The position numbers were made by a program, and so were the translations under genes. The notes beneath the pieces were generated by a model. The model was given only the letters and a program-made list of their open reading frames with translations, was not told the DNA's origin and did no database searches. A stretch of 64,000 nt of DNA from Plectosphaerella cucumerina (Eukaryota > Ascomycota > Sordariomycetes > Glomerellales > Plectosphaerellaceae): NCBI GenBank assembly GCA_020746995.1, contig JAGPXD010000003.1, forward strand, positions 496,001 through 560,000, in the 5' to 3' direction. Each line of letters starts with the position of its first letter. Position 1 is the stretch's first letter. Shown piece by piece: positions 28,944 to 40,339 of the stretch.

Positions 28944-31602
28944 GCCGGCGGTGCACAACCAGAACACCAACAACCTTCTCACGGGATGAGGGAACGCAAG
29001 GTGTACAAGGAGACAAGGTCGTCGACAGGGCTGATCATGGCATAATACAACAATGCCATCCTGTTGGAGCGTTGGAGTAAGGGCCGAGGAGACTGCTTCC
29101 TCTCAGAAAATGGAATTTGACAGCCCCGAAGCTGGATGGTCGATGAGATGGTATGAGATCGACTCACAGGCAAGGGACACGGATGTCCAGAGCTGAAAAG
29201 GAGGCTGCGCTCGATCGAGAATCAAGAAAGCTTGGCGGCACCAGGGGAATGTCGGGATGCAGCACAAAATAGCAATCCAGATCTCTCACCTCGGTGATCA
29301 CTCAATAGGCGTTTGCCATGTCACAAGGTGGGATCGACAGGAGATAATGCTCCGACCACCGTCCGTGTGTGCCGTGTGTGCCTGCCAAACTGCTGTGGCT
29401 TCGTGGACCGAGCTCTGGGTTGCCAGGTGGCCGGGAGCGAGAGGTCCGAAGCCGGGTCAGCGAACCTCAGATCAGTGGCTTCGCTTCGGTTCGTTCGATG
29501 GAATGAAACGGACCACGGCGGGCGGCAGCATGCCAAGGTCGGGCTCGCCCTTGGCCACCAAGACGGCAAGACGGATTATGTTGGTTGGATGTACGGGCTC
29601 TTCTCGGGGGTTGGAGATGAGTGGGGGAGAGTGGCTGCGCTACACGGCAACATGGCGTCACCCTGGGGATGAGAGCTTGACGTCATGGACTGGGCGGCGC
29701 GGTCGCGGCGCGTCGTGTCTGCTGTTTTCAGTGCTCGGGGGGGATGGACGTGAGCTTGTTGGCACGATGTGGTGTGAGATTGGTTAGGATCGGACGCTAT
29801 CGAAGAGTCCGCGTCAGGGAGATTGGGAGGAGATGACGACGCAGACGGCGCTGGGTTTCTTGGAAGCTGGCGATGGCACGCTGCTGATCGCAATGCGAGG
29901 GATGTTCTGGCAGAAATCCGATGTGTTAGCAAATGCTGTCCGATAAGAAGTGAAAAGCTTTGCGCCCCAGAGATGGGCATCGTGGCTGCATGGTCAACGC
30001 GGTTGTCCAGCGGTTGCTGCACCGAGGGGGATCAATTTGTCCGAGACACGCAGCGAGATGGCTTTGGGTCCGGTCTGGAGAGAAACTCCAAGGTGAGACG
30101 GGAGAGCACGAGATGGGAAAAAATAGGCCTGGGCTAGTGCTTCCCCGCATCGATCACGATGTTGTCGCAGCATCGTTCGGAGTCGTCGGGCAGCTTCCTG
30201 ACTCAAAGCATCAGGTGCCAGTCTGATGTTTGTCGGGGCCCCCAGAGATTGGAGACCTCAATCGGGAAAATTGCTACGATCGTCGCCAGGATAGGGAGCC
30301 TTGCAACCTTCTGAGGTGGACAGGGCATCCAGGGCGAGAGAAGCCGCCAGCTGGCGATCGACTTTATGGCGACGTCAGAGCATTGTGGAGGGAGACCGAC
30401 CGCCGCCGAGTCTGGAACCAGGCCCCTGCATTTTTTTCCAGGGCACAGCAGGGCACTGAGCATTCCCTGTGCGGCTGAAATGCAGAGAGCTTGGGGCGGA
30501 GCGGGAAGTGATGTAGCAGGGATTCTTGGCTGGGTCCAAGTGCCGGAGCAGCGCGTCCAGGGCCGCCCAGGGGTTAACGAAGATGCTGTGCTGAAAGGTG
30601 CAACGATGCTATTCACCGTAAATCAGCTCGAGTCAAGACGGCTTGTCATGGAGATCTGAATCTCCACGTGAAGAGGCTCAGTTTCCCACGTTGAATTGAG
30701 CAGAAAACGGTTCGTCGCGTGGTGCATCGACCTCCCATACACCCTCCTCCTCATGCGCCCTGGAGATCCGGTTGCAGCTCAGGTGCGGGAACCTGATCCT
30801 TTCGGGCTGTCTGTCCCGGCAGATCACCGGCGTCAAGACTGGGATCGAGGAATGCCAACCGATGCAATGGACAACCAGCAGGCGTCGCGGGCCTTGGAAT
30901 TAAAGATGCATCGATGCTCTCCCTCAAGCTGGTGGCCCCATACCCAATCACACCACGCGAACCACACGTTCGGCCCCACATGAGCTACCGGTTACGATGA
31001 CGTATTGGAAACGCCCGTGCCTTTGCTTCACGTCACCGGCGCATGCTGTGTACGCATCCATCCGTCACCGGCAGGAGCAATCCAGGCTTGAATTGAGAGG
31101 AGAGGGCAGGGGGGAAGGTGCGGCAGGGTGCGGCCAGGGGCAAGCTTTGCACTGGTGTCTCACCTGAAGCTGTTTTCCCTTCCCAGTTCCTACGAGTTCC
31201 TACGCTGGTCGCTCCTTCCCGTCTAGCGAGTGCCCAGCAAAACGCAGGTATAAACCCCCTTCGTGCCCGTCATTGCCTCCTGCGCTCACTCCTGCCCCTA
31301 CTTGATTCCTCCTCTTCACCAATTCCGGCCCTGTACTCCTACCAAAATACCACCAACCAACCTTCACGAAGCCTGGAACCCATTGTTTGCCTCGATATAC
31401 CCCCTCCAGTGATACCCATTACTCTCCTCTACACCACGCCTCTCACCTAATACCCAACACCCCGAAGAGACGATAATTACCCGACCCTCGTCTCAGAAGT
31501 ACCATATCGCGACCGAACAATCATTCGACTCGATCAACCGTCGCAGTAATTGACTTTTGCATCGATTGTTTTCATCAGTACCTCCCATACCGACAGCCCA
31601 GC
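28944..31602. other. 2.7 kb intergenic region
   Basis: No convincing gene on either strand. The final 500 bases are a pyrimidine-rich promoter/leader of the HAM1-like gene with TATAAA at 31249-31254. Confidence 0.5.
31249..31254 (+). promoter_or_regulatory. TATA-like element of the HAM1-like gene
   Basis: TATAAA lies 349 bases before ATG 31603 at the head of a C/T- and C/A-rich leader, so the 5' untranslated region would be about 300 bases. Confidence 0.4.
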
Positions 31603-34405
31603 ATGTCTACAAACGTCAACAAGCCGACCGATGTCCAGAAGAAGGAGGCGGATGTCAACCGCAAGCTTCAGGTCTACGGGATCATCTCCGCGTTCCAGCT
31701 TGGCAAGGTCCCTTCGGTACGTCAACCGGTCCCCACCCACCCATCTCGCGAGCAATTGCCGCGCGTCGTGCATGGCCGATGACATTCTTACATGTGATGT
31801 GACGCTGACTGCTCCACAGAATGACCAAATCGATGTCGCTCTGAACAGCTTCCTCGCCTCCAAGGTCCTCAGCAACCCCCCGGAGAAGCTGTCAGCAGAG
31901 GGCAAGGCGCTCGTCGCCGACGCCCGCAACGTCGTCAAGCAGGCCCAGCACCTCCTGCTCTCCAAGAACCAGGGCAACCTGCTCCAGGACTTCATCTGGC
32001 AGACGGAGAAGTGGGACGCCAAGACGGTCAATGTCCCCGGCGCCCCGGTCGACAAGGACACCGCCCAGCAGCACGGTGAACAAGCGCTTCAGGGCCTGAG
32101 GACACTCGGTACTCTGCTCATCACCAACGGCCAATTCAGGAAGCTCCTCAGGGACTCTTCCGTCCTCCTCCGCGACATTGCTGGTGATGCCGCTACCAAC
32201 GCCGCGTCGCGCGTCCGCCCCTCCGAGGAGCAGCTCCGCGACATTGACGCTCCTGCCCAGGATAACACCTGGCACGATGCCCCCGATTTCTCCAAGGAGA
32301 CCCTGAAGAAGCAGGCTCAGGGCGTGTACAAGGGCAACGCCAAGCAGGACGCTCGCGAGATCGCTCAGGCCGGTACCCAGCACGCCGATCCCAACGGCTC
32401 TCAGAACCCGCGCGATGTCGCTCAGACAGCTGCTGCCGACCACCAGCAGGGCACTGCCTCTGGTGTCGATGCTGTTGGTGGCATCAAGGCCGCGAAGAAC
32501 GTCGCTGAGCGCAAGCTCAACGAGAACGTCGACCAGGAGACGCGCGACAATGCTCAGAAGCGCAACGAGGAGTACCGTCGCCGTGCCCGCGAGTACCTCG
32601 GCAAGAAGATGCCCCAGGAGCGTCGCGAGCAGACCATCTGGCGTCTGAAGAAGATGGTGCTCGAGTGCCAGCAGCATCCCGACTACGCCCAGGCGATTGA
32701 GACCATTCTCAACCTCGCCGAGGAGTACAGTGGCCACAGCAGGGCCCTGGCTCAGGGCTCCTCCGGTACTGTCAAGGAGGCCCGTGGTGGCCTTGCCCAG
32801 GCCGAGTCTGACCTGCGCACTCTCATTGAGCGCTTCGCCAACGGCACCTCGACCGAGGACCTTTGGACCTCCATCAACCAGATCTACCAGGATGCTGAGC
32901 GCGACCCCGAGCTCAAGGATTGGTTCAAGGCTATGAACCAGTACATCCGTCGCTGCCTCCTCCAGCAGGGCTACATCCTCGAGGATGCCTCCACCGATGA
33001 GTGGCACCGCCTGTACGACCACGGTCGCTACCTCCTTCGCGAGAAGTACCGCGGCCACACCGACCGTGTCGTTGACGAGATTCGCTTCATCATCAACGAG
33101 TTCGACAACGACCCCCAGAACAAGGCTTTCGGCCAGTCGATTCAGAAGCTCTTCACCGATCTCGGCAACGACGACAACGGCAAGCCTACTTTCAAGCCCC
33201 ATCTCGTCAAGGACCTCACTGAGGTCATTGTCCCGGCCATCTTCGAAAATGTCGCGTACATCCCCATCCCTCGCATGGAGTTCTCGGACCACCAGTTCGA
33301 TGCCATCATCGAGAACCTCGTCCTCGAGTCGGACAACTTCATGCCCAACGTCCTCGAGATCAACAGCGAGCACCACTTCCGCTGGGGCCGCAAGAAGATT
33401 GCCAACAAGAACAAGCAGGTCTTCGACATTAGGATCTCCGGCGTCCAGCTGGATCTTCGCGACGTAAGCTACCACATCAAGCGCAAGCAGGGCTTCCCCT
33501 CCATCACCGACACTGGTGTCGCCGACTTCCTGCTGCCCGGTGACGGTCTGTGCTTCAAGATCAAAATGTCGACTGCCGACAAGTCCGACCGCCAGAACTT
33601 CTTCAAGATTGAAAAGGTTGATGTTGACTTTAAGCACATGAACATCAAGCTCAAGCAGTCCAACCACAAGTTGCTCTTCGGCCTCTTCAAGCCTCTGATG
33701 CTCAAGGTCATGCGCCCTGCCCTGCAGAAGGCGTTTGAGAAGAGCATCAAGGACCAGGCCAACCAGCTCGATACCCTCCTCTACCAGATCAAGCAGGAGG
33801 CCGACCGCGCCGTCGACGAGGCCCGCTCCGACCCCGAGCAGGCCCCCAACATCTACAACCGCTACTACACCGCCACCCAGAAGCGCTTCCTTCAGAACAA
33901 GGAGAAGGCCAAGAAGGTTGCCGAGGACAAGAAGGTCAACGTCGCCATGACCCAGGAGGACAGCATCTTCCCCAAGATCAAGCTTCCCGGCGGCATCAGC
34001 TCCAAGGCCACCGAGTACCGCGACCTCGCTCGCAAGGGCGAGCGCTGGGAGAGCCCCGTCTTCTCCATCGGCAAGGCCAACAAGTCCACCGACATCCCCG
34101 AGGCTCCCAAGGTGCAGCGCAAGCCGCACTCGGTCAGGAAGCAGCAGCCTGTCTCTCAGGACGGTTACAACCAGGGCAGCCAGGGTGGTTACGCTCAGGG
34201 CGGACAGGCCGGCTACGGCCAGCAGGCAAGCTACGACCAGGGCTATCAGGGCCAGAACAACCAGGCCTTCGGTCAGGGCGTCAACGGCACCAACCCTGCG
34301 GTCGGCTCTACCATCAACACCCTTCCCGGCGGTGTCTCGAACAACGCGCTGCCGCCCAACACCGGCACCTACGGCACCACGCAGGCGCCTGCCACCTCTT
34401 ACTAA
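31603..34405 (+). CDS. HAM1-like protein (DUF5923/DUF4449), predicted lipid-binding
   Basis: Exons 31603-31716 and 31820-34405 (103-base intron) give 899 residues. The layout matches the fungal HAM1-like family: a long helical N-terminal part (RKLQVYGIISAFQLGKVPSN onward) and a C-terminal part with beta-rich segments (FENVAYIPIPRMEFSDHQFD, then SDRQNFFKIEKVDVDFKHMN) like the bactericidal permeability-increasing protein fold. A lipid-transfer or membrane-contact role is an inference from that fold. The last 75 residues are low complexity, rich in Gln, Gly, Tyr and Asn, with repeated QGGY-type units. Codon bias is strong, suggesting high expression. Confidence 0.85.
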
Positions 34406-34643
34406 TTGACACGCGCTGCGGCCAGACGAGTTTCCTTTGTCATGTTATGAGTTTTGGTCCTAGGTAATACCCGGATGATGCGTTTCGGTCGGTTCGACTA
34501 GTAATACCAATTGTTCACGAGTCCTACTTTTTGGTGTCTATGCTGTGATGTGCATGTATCACGTGAGTGTCGTGCGACGGGTCATGATTCATCAGTGAAA
34601 TTCAAAAAGTCATGTATGTAAAAGTCTAAATTTGTCCGCCCCT

Positions 34644-35758
34644 TCACAGCTCCAGCTTTGGGTACTTCGGGAAGCGCGGCATCCAAGGGATATCAATATT
34701 CAAGAGGGGATTTTCAGCCATCCAGGCCGCCTCCAAGTAGAGGCGGTCCAGCTCATCACCAACCGTCTGGTTGTCGAGCTTCAGCCGTAGGTAGTGCTGG
34801 TTGGTTACGGTCTCATCGTCGACCCAGACATTTGATCCGTCGGGCGATACGTGGTTGTAGCCGTTCTCATTGCCATACTCGAAGACGTCGCTCAGGCCGC
34901 GGATGGCGTACAGGACCGTCAGCGGGTCCCACGAGTGACGCGGTTTGCCGTAGGTGTAGTAGATGTAAGCGGCCCGCACTGGATCATTCGACGGACCCTC
35001 GGCCATGAGACGCATGCCGGAGAAGACGGACTCGCCGAGCTCGAAGCCGGAAAAGACCATGCGGCCGGGCCAGTTGTTGACGACGCGGGCTGCGGCGGCG
35101 GGGTCGGCGCCGGCAAAGTTCCATTCGACGCCGGAGGGGTAGGCTCCGCCCATGATGACAAGCTCGGAGACCTTTTCGGCGACGAGCTCGGGACCGGGGA
35201 GGTCAGAGTGCTCGTCTGGGCCGGAGTCGAGGAGGGCGGCGAGGTTGGAGAGGAAGCCGAGGGAGATAATGGTGACGCTGCCATCCTCCGAGGCGGACAG
35301 GGCGGCGCGGTAGAGGCCGACGGGGTCGAGGGCGTCGTCGTCGGCGCGGCCCCAGCGGAGGGAGCCGCCGGACCAGTGGTAGGCTACTTTGGAGGCGAAC
35401 TCGCCGAGGGAGAAGTCGCGGGCGTCGAAGAAGGTGGTGTCTGCGAGGGGGGAGGGGGCGCCGACGGGGGTGGCGTCGTGGCCGTAGTGGGCGAGGATGG
35501 AGGATGCGGCGAGGGCGGAGAAGGAGGAGTTTGTGTTGACGTTTACGCCGAGGAGGCGGACGTCGGGGGATGTGGCGGCCATTTGGAGGGCGGCGGCGTC
35601 GCTGGGAGGGTCAGCATATGTCTGATAAACGGTGAGGGGGGAACATACTCGCAGTCGCTGAAGATATCTGTGTCGAGGATGATGTTCTTGCGTGCTGATG
35701 CCGGGGCCGTGAACAGCAGTGTGGTGACGGCCGCCAGGCGCACGTGGGAGGCGAACAT
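34644..35758 (-). CDS. Secreted inosine/uridine-preferring nucleoside hydrolase family protein
   Basis: Exons 35758-35649 and 35601-34644 (47-base intron) give 355 residues. A signal peptide precedes the mature part (about residues 1-23, MFASHVRLAAVTTLLFTAPA). The calcium-binding Asp cluster of the family reads DTDIFSDCDDAAAL and is formed only after splicing. Further family features are ELVIMGGAY, WNFAGADPAAAARVV and the late RHSWDPLTVLYA. The enzyme class cleaves the N-glycosidic bond of nucleosides to base and ribose. Most intracellular members lack a leader, so this one probably acts outside the cell or in the vacuole. Convergent with the HAM1-like gene. Confidence 0.88.
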
Positions 35759-37423
35759 GGTGAGTGAGAGAAGCTGGAGAGGGAGGATCCTAGGCCGGGT
35801 CGAAGGCAATCATGCTGAGCTGTCCCCTGACGAAGTGGCCGACGTGGTTGCTTTTGAGAGATCCTGTCGTGAACTTCAAAGGGTGTGAGGCTTCAGCTTT
35901 CCCCCTCGCCCTGCCTACAGCCCAGAATCATCAGGGTAAAAGGCGCTTTCGGAAAGGGCAGCCGTTCGGCTCACACCAACGCATGCGTGTGTGCGGGGAT
36001 AACCGGGTTTGGGACGCGCCAGCGCACATGCACGACACGACGACGCGGAGCTGGCCCCCTCCGGGGACGATTGCAGCGGATGGGTCTGTTGCCACGTGAC
36101 GTGTCTGCGTGCGGTTGGCGGGGGGCAGGGAAGATGCTGGATTGAAGTCACGTGGATTGATTATGTAAGAGCCTTGCAAGGGAGACTGTCTTCTTCAAGT
36201 TCTCATTCGACACATGTGTTTGGTGCCGATGGCAGCGACGGTTTGCCTCCAGCATCATGCGTTGTGGTGGTGCAAATGCCGCACGGCATCGCATTGCTCT
36301 GACGTGTTGAAGTTCGAACTTCGCCACTGGAATGGTACTCTACCATCTTCGCATTATTGCACCGCCCCTATGTTGCGCCGTTGAAGCGCCCGGGCTTCTG
36401 GAGCACTGCAGTGTCGTCCGGTGTCCCCCGTTACACACGACGACCAGCCATGTTCTGCAACCGATGACGATGTGAGCCCTGAGATCCCACCCTCGTCGAC
36501 CGGGGAGGCCTGGGTCGCCGAGTCGCGCATGATGCTACGGAGGCCCGTCCATGCTGCGGTCCCGGTCCTGGGCCGTCCGGAAGCAGAGTGTGGGTCACGG
36601 CGAGCCGGAGGGTGGTAACGGAAGCGTGGACTTGTTCCGGGTCCACGTCGGCGATGTGGACGTCCGGACTTGACATCGGACTTGACGAGGTTGTCGCCCT
36701 TGCATGAACTGCTGGAAGCTCATCTTCCCGGTGAACTTGTCAAGCAGGATCTCGCCGTTGTCCAGGGCCAGGCCAAGATGTCTTGCGTGGGAACGTTGTG
36801 AATCAGAGCCTAGATCTGCCTCGAACGGTCTCCGATCGACCTTGGGCCGCTTCGGTCGATCCCTTGCTGCAACATTCCATCGCTGATTGACGCTCAACAA
36901 GTCCTTCTTCGATTGGTCCATGGAATTTCGGCTTCCCGGACGCATTGGAACATTCATCTGCCGAGTCCGCATATGGGTTTGAACTGGTTCGACGATTGCA
37001 CGGTTCTGGCCAGAAGGCGTTGGTGCTGGCATTGCATTTCTGACACCATTGTTCGATTCGTTATCGCTGCTCAAACCTCTGCCGCTATTGACCTTACCTG
37101 TAGGCTTCGGTTGCTCTCGATGATGCCAAGTCGTGATCACGACCTGCTGCGATGAGAGAAGTGTCATTTTGAGGGATTTTCGTCTACCAAATGAGTTAAG
37201 GCGCAACACTTCCATTCCACTTTGACTTGGCTGAATTCATATGGCCCAGTGCCTCCAAATGTACTTGCGTCTTCCGAACGGACGTGACAGCCCCGAACTT
37301 GATCGCGCGGCCGGTCCCAATTCATCAAGCCTCCAAGATACCTCATGCAGATTTACGTGAAGCAACCAGGTCCCAACAACCTTCGCATCGACCAAAGCCC
37401 TCTTCGTCTGGACGAATACCAGG
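35759..37423. other. 1.7 kb intergenic region
   Basis: A 206-codon frame on the minus strand (36595-37215) encodes an Arg/Ser/Pro-rich stretch with no known motif and no splice support. I do not call it. Nothing else seen. Confidence 0.4.
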
Positions 37424-38248
37424 CTAAAATGGCCATGATACCATGACAGTCATCAACCTAAGGGCCAGGTCCATTAAGTCGTCATTGTCATCGGCAACCA
37501 CGTAGCCTTTCTGGCTGACAGTCTGTCGATCGAAAAGTCGAACCCGAAGCCCTCGCAGCCCGTCCGGTACATCCTCGGCCGACGAGGGGAACAAAGGGAA
37601 GCTGAGAATGCTGGGGAATTGCGTCTCCGGTAGTTGCTGGTCGAGCTCTAGTGTCTTGCCAGAGTCATTCGACGTGGCTGCGTAATCCCAGATGCACGGG
37701 ACTATGTCGGGGTGGCCGTCAAATACGCATGTGGTGCAGGCTCTGCGGCAGTCGATAAGGTGTATCATGTTTGCGGGGACATCGTTCGAGTTCCGGTGGC
37801 AGAAGGAACATTTCGGCTCCCTCACTGTGTTGTACAGGTGCTTGAGGTCGAACGCATTGGCTTCCATGCTGAGGACGGCAGATATGACTTCGGGTGACCT
37901 CTTTATGAGAGTGGCATACTCGGGGACCGAGTCGACGATTTGCATGGCGCGGCGGTTCACGCGGCGGAAAACCGTCAGGGAAGGTATATCGACGGATAGA
38001 AGGACGAGGACAATGAGCTCGTTCGGAAGTTTCTCGAGCTCTCCAAGAGAGTGGCGGGCAGGGACAGAAGTGCCAAGGTTGAGGTGATTATCGAGCGGGC
38101 AGAGGCGGCTGATCGGCCTTGCACGTACAACCCAAGATTCGTAGTAATCTCTCCACATACGCTCTTCAACATTGAACGTCTGAACGGACTGGCTTGGCTG
38201 TTTGATTTGAGCGTTCAGCCAGGCTTCGGCAGTGGTGAAAGAAGGCAT
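37424..38248 (-). CDS. F-box domain protein
   Basis: Intronless, 274 residues from ATG 38248 (MPSFTTAEAWLNAQ). An F-box is recognisable at about residues 72-115: LEKLPNELIVLVLLSVDIPS followed by the hydrophobic-Arg pattern TVFRRVNRRAMQIV. A Cys-rich segment follows (CSFCHRN...CRRACTTC), which could bind zinc. F-box proteins link substrates to SCF ubiquitin ligases through Skp1; no substrate domain is evident. An in-frame ATG at 38554 would add 102 Pro- and Leu-rich residues without motif, so I prefer the shorter form. Confidence 0.75.
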   Translation of the reverse strand: MPSFTTAEAWLNAQIKQPSQSVQTFNVEERMWRDYYESWVVRARPISRLCPLDNHLNLGTSVPARHSLGELEKLPNELIVLVLLSVDIPSLTVFRRVNRRAMQIVDSVPEYATLIKRSPEVISAVLSMEANAFDLKHLYNTVREPKCSFCHRNSNDVPANMIHLIDCRRACTTCVFDGHPDIVPCIWDYAATSNDSGKTLELDQQLPETQFPSILSFPLFPSSAEDVPDGLRGLRVRLFDRQTVSQKGYVVADDNDDLMDLALRLMTVMVSWPF

Positions 38249-38528
38249 TTTTTGATGCTGTAGAAGTAGCCGGGGTAAGAGAAGATGCTGCTTCGCGGGC
38301 TGGCAGTGTTCCAGTGAAGTCAGCTGTGGCGGATTGGGTGCTGGGATAGGTTGGTAGGTGGCAAGGAAAGCCAGGGCTGGGAAGGGGGAGATGGGGGTTA
38401 GGAACCTGAGGTGCTCCGCGGATGGAAGGAGATACCCTGAGGCTGCCGACGCGTGGTGCACCTGCCAGTGCAAACTTGGGGATTGGAGTGAATTGATGGC
38501 AGGAGCTCCCGGCGGAAGGAAGGAACGA

Positions 38529-39239
38529 CTACACCCACAGCACCCAAAATGCACCAGCGGCCCAGGTCAGCACGACTTGAAAAACAGATAAACTTCCCCG
38601 ATCAGCTTTGCCTTCGGCATCGCCAGTACTGGACGGCGCGGTGTCGTCGGAAGTCGCAGAATTGCCACCAGTTGACATTGATTCGGTTTCCGTTGGCGTT
38701 CCTGCCGAACCCGTCGCTGCATTCGCGTCCGTTTCGCTCGTCGACCCAGCAGTGCCCGTCTCTTCCGGCCCTTCAATCACCTGCGTCCAGAAGTCCTCGT
38801 ACACAGCTTTGTACACGAAGAAGCGCCCATCGCCTCCGCACATCTGCGTGTCGTCGCCGGTGCAAGGGACGTTGCAATCCGACGCATCGTCGGCTAGAGG
38901 CTCAGAGACCTCGCCCGAACACCAGCAGGAATCGCCGCCTTCGACCCCTGCAAAACGGACCTGCCAGTCGTTCTCGAAACACAGATCTTGGCAGCGGGCG
39001 CCGGTGATACTGCGGTCGCCATCATCGGGCGTGATGCGGTCGGGGAGCACTGGGGCCCCAGAGTTGTCACTCGCGAAGCAGCCAAGAGGCTCCCAAGTCG
39101 GCGTGCCCCAGGGAGGGCTTGCGTTCGTCGCGGTCGATGTGGGCGATGTCGACGTCGCATCCGCAGCGACTGCAAGGACAAGAAGAAGCTGATGGCTTCC
39201 AAGCAATAGTCCAGCCAGCGTTGGCGCGAAAGGTCTCAT
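38529..39239 (-). CDS. WSC-domain cell-surface protein, probably GPI-anchored
   Basis: Intronless, 236 residues from ATG 39239 (MRPFAPTLAGLLLGS). It has a signal peptide, a short Ser/Thr spacer, then one WSC domain (WEPLGCFASDNSG... CQDLCFEND... SCWCSGEVSE... CTGDDTQMCGGDGRFFVYK) with the usual eight Cys. A Ser/Thr/Gly/Glu-rich stalk follows, likely O-glycosylated. The end is a hydrophobic tail (VFQVVLTWAAGAFWVLWV) with small residues before it, as in a GPI-anchor signal. WSC domains bind carbohydrate and occur in wall-stress sensors; there is no cytoplasmic tail, so a signalling role is unlikely. Confidence 0.85.
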   Translation of the reverse strand: MRPFAPTLAGLLLGSHQLLLVLAVAADATSTSPTSTATNASPPWGTPTWEPLGCFASDNSGAPVLPDRITPDDGDRSITGARCQDLCFENDWQVRFAGVEGGDSCWCSGEVSEPLADDASDCNVPCTGDDTQMCGGDGRFFVYKAVYEDFWTQVIEGPEETGTAGSTSETDANAATGSAGTPTETESMSTGGNSATSDDTAPSSTGDAEGKADRGSLSVFQVVLTWAAGAFWVLWV

Positions 39240-40339
39240 GGCGACGTCGAAGCAGGCTGAGGCCGATGTGGGAGGAAGACAAGCGCGGAGGGCTTTGACG
39301 CCCAAGACGCACGCAGGTCATGGGGGATGACATGCCTGAACGGTCCCTCAACGACAGGGATCCCGCAGGCGTCGGGCGCGAGGTCCCCTTCTGCAGCAAC
39401 AGCCAGGACGCCGGAAGAGCACCATCGCTGCCTCGATTTTTCCCCAGGCGTTCGCGACGCGGAATGTTGGAGTGTCGAGCTGTCGAGACACCGCCACCCG
39501 GAATGGTTCGCCTCAAGTCATTGTTGACATCAATTGGAAACTGCCGGCCATCCAACGAAGATTCGACGGCGGATAGGATGTCGAGATAAGCCGGTCTGCT
39601 TCCGACAAAAGCTTCGGAGACTTTGGACACCACATGTCCCAGTAGAAAAGCTCTCGAGACGAAGCTGAATGTCCGGCCCTACACCCACATCCCAAGAAAT
39701 CCCACGCCATGACGCAAGCGGCATCTGGAGTGTGGCTCAAAGGGAGGCTTCGATTTCCACTCCAAACGGTAACCTGGAGATTGACCCAGCCACCGCACAA
39801 TGCCTTAGATCTGACATGGCGCTCATCACCCACGATCGGCTTCACCTGGCACGCCGAGAAATAAAGACGATAGCTTCTTCCACTCCCAGTGTTTCCTGAC
39901 GTCGACAGCAATCTGACCGACATGGACCCGGAGAAGGAAGCGATACTCCAGTACCCCCAGACCTGCGGGCGGCTGCAGATCGTGACCCGATGGCACAGCA
40001 CGCCGCGCGCGGGAGGCCAATGGCGCGGGCTCACCGGGCTCACCGTCGATGGCGTGACGGGGCCCAGCATCGACGTGCTGCACGCCCTATGGGACTTGTG
40101 TCCGCAATGGCTTCCCCAACCGCCTGATGTTTCTGGATGCAGCGGAAGGATGCGACGGGCAGTTTCTTGGACAATGGCCCAGCTACTTAAAGTTCCACGA
40201 TGCCGCCACATCCTCGTTCCCGGCTCGTCAGCACCATCGCGATACGATCAACAGGCACCTGCTTACGGTCGACCAAGCCGAAAGCACAAAACAGCCCCGA
40301 ACCCCACCCTCGGAGCACATCGCTCACCCCACGTTCGCC
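39240..40339. other. Divergent promoter region between the WSC and MFS genes
   Basis: 1.1 kb between two outward-facing genes; no gene seen. Confidence 0.5.

Noticed and set aside
29257..29787. 176-codon plus-strand frame after the 6-16-like array
   Set aside because: No motif, overlapping frames on both strands, atypical composition; no evidence of a fifth array member.
31892..34129. 745-codon open frame on the minus strand
   Set aside because: Antisense shadow of the HAM1-like gene, produced by strong third-position codon bias; Leu/Val/Gly-rich with no motif.
34851..35888. 345-codon open frame on the plus strand
   Set aside because: Antisense to the nucleoside hydrolase, Gly/Glu/Val-rich low complexity; the minus-strand protein has clear motifs.
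36595..37215. 206-codon minus-strand frame
   Set aside because: Arg/Ser/Pro-rich, disordered-looking, no motif; could be a small unknown gene but sequence alone does not support it.
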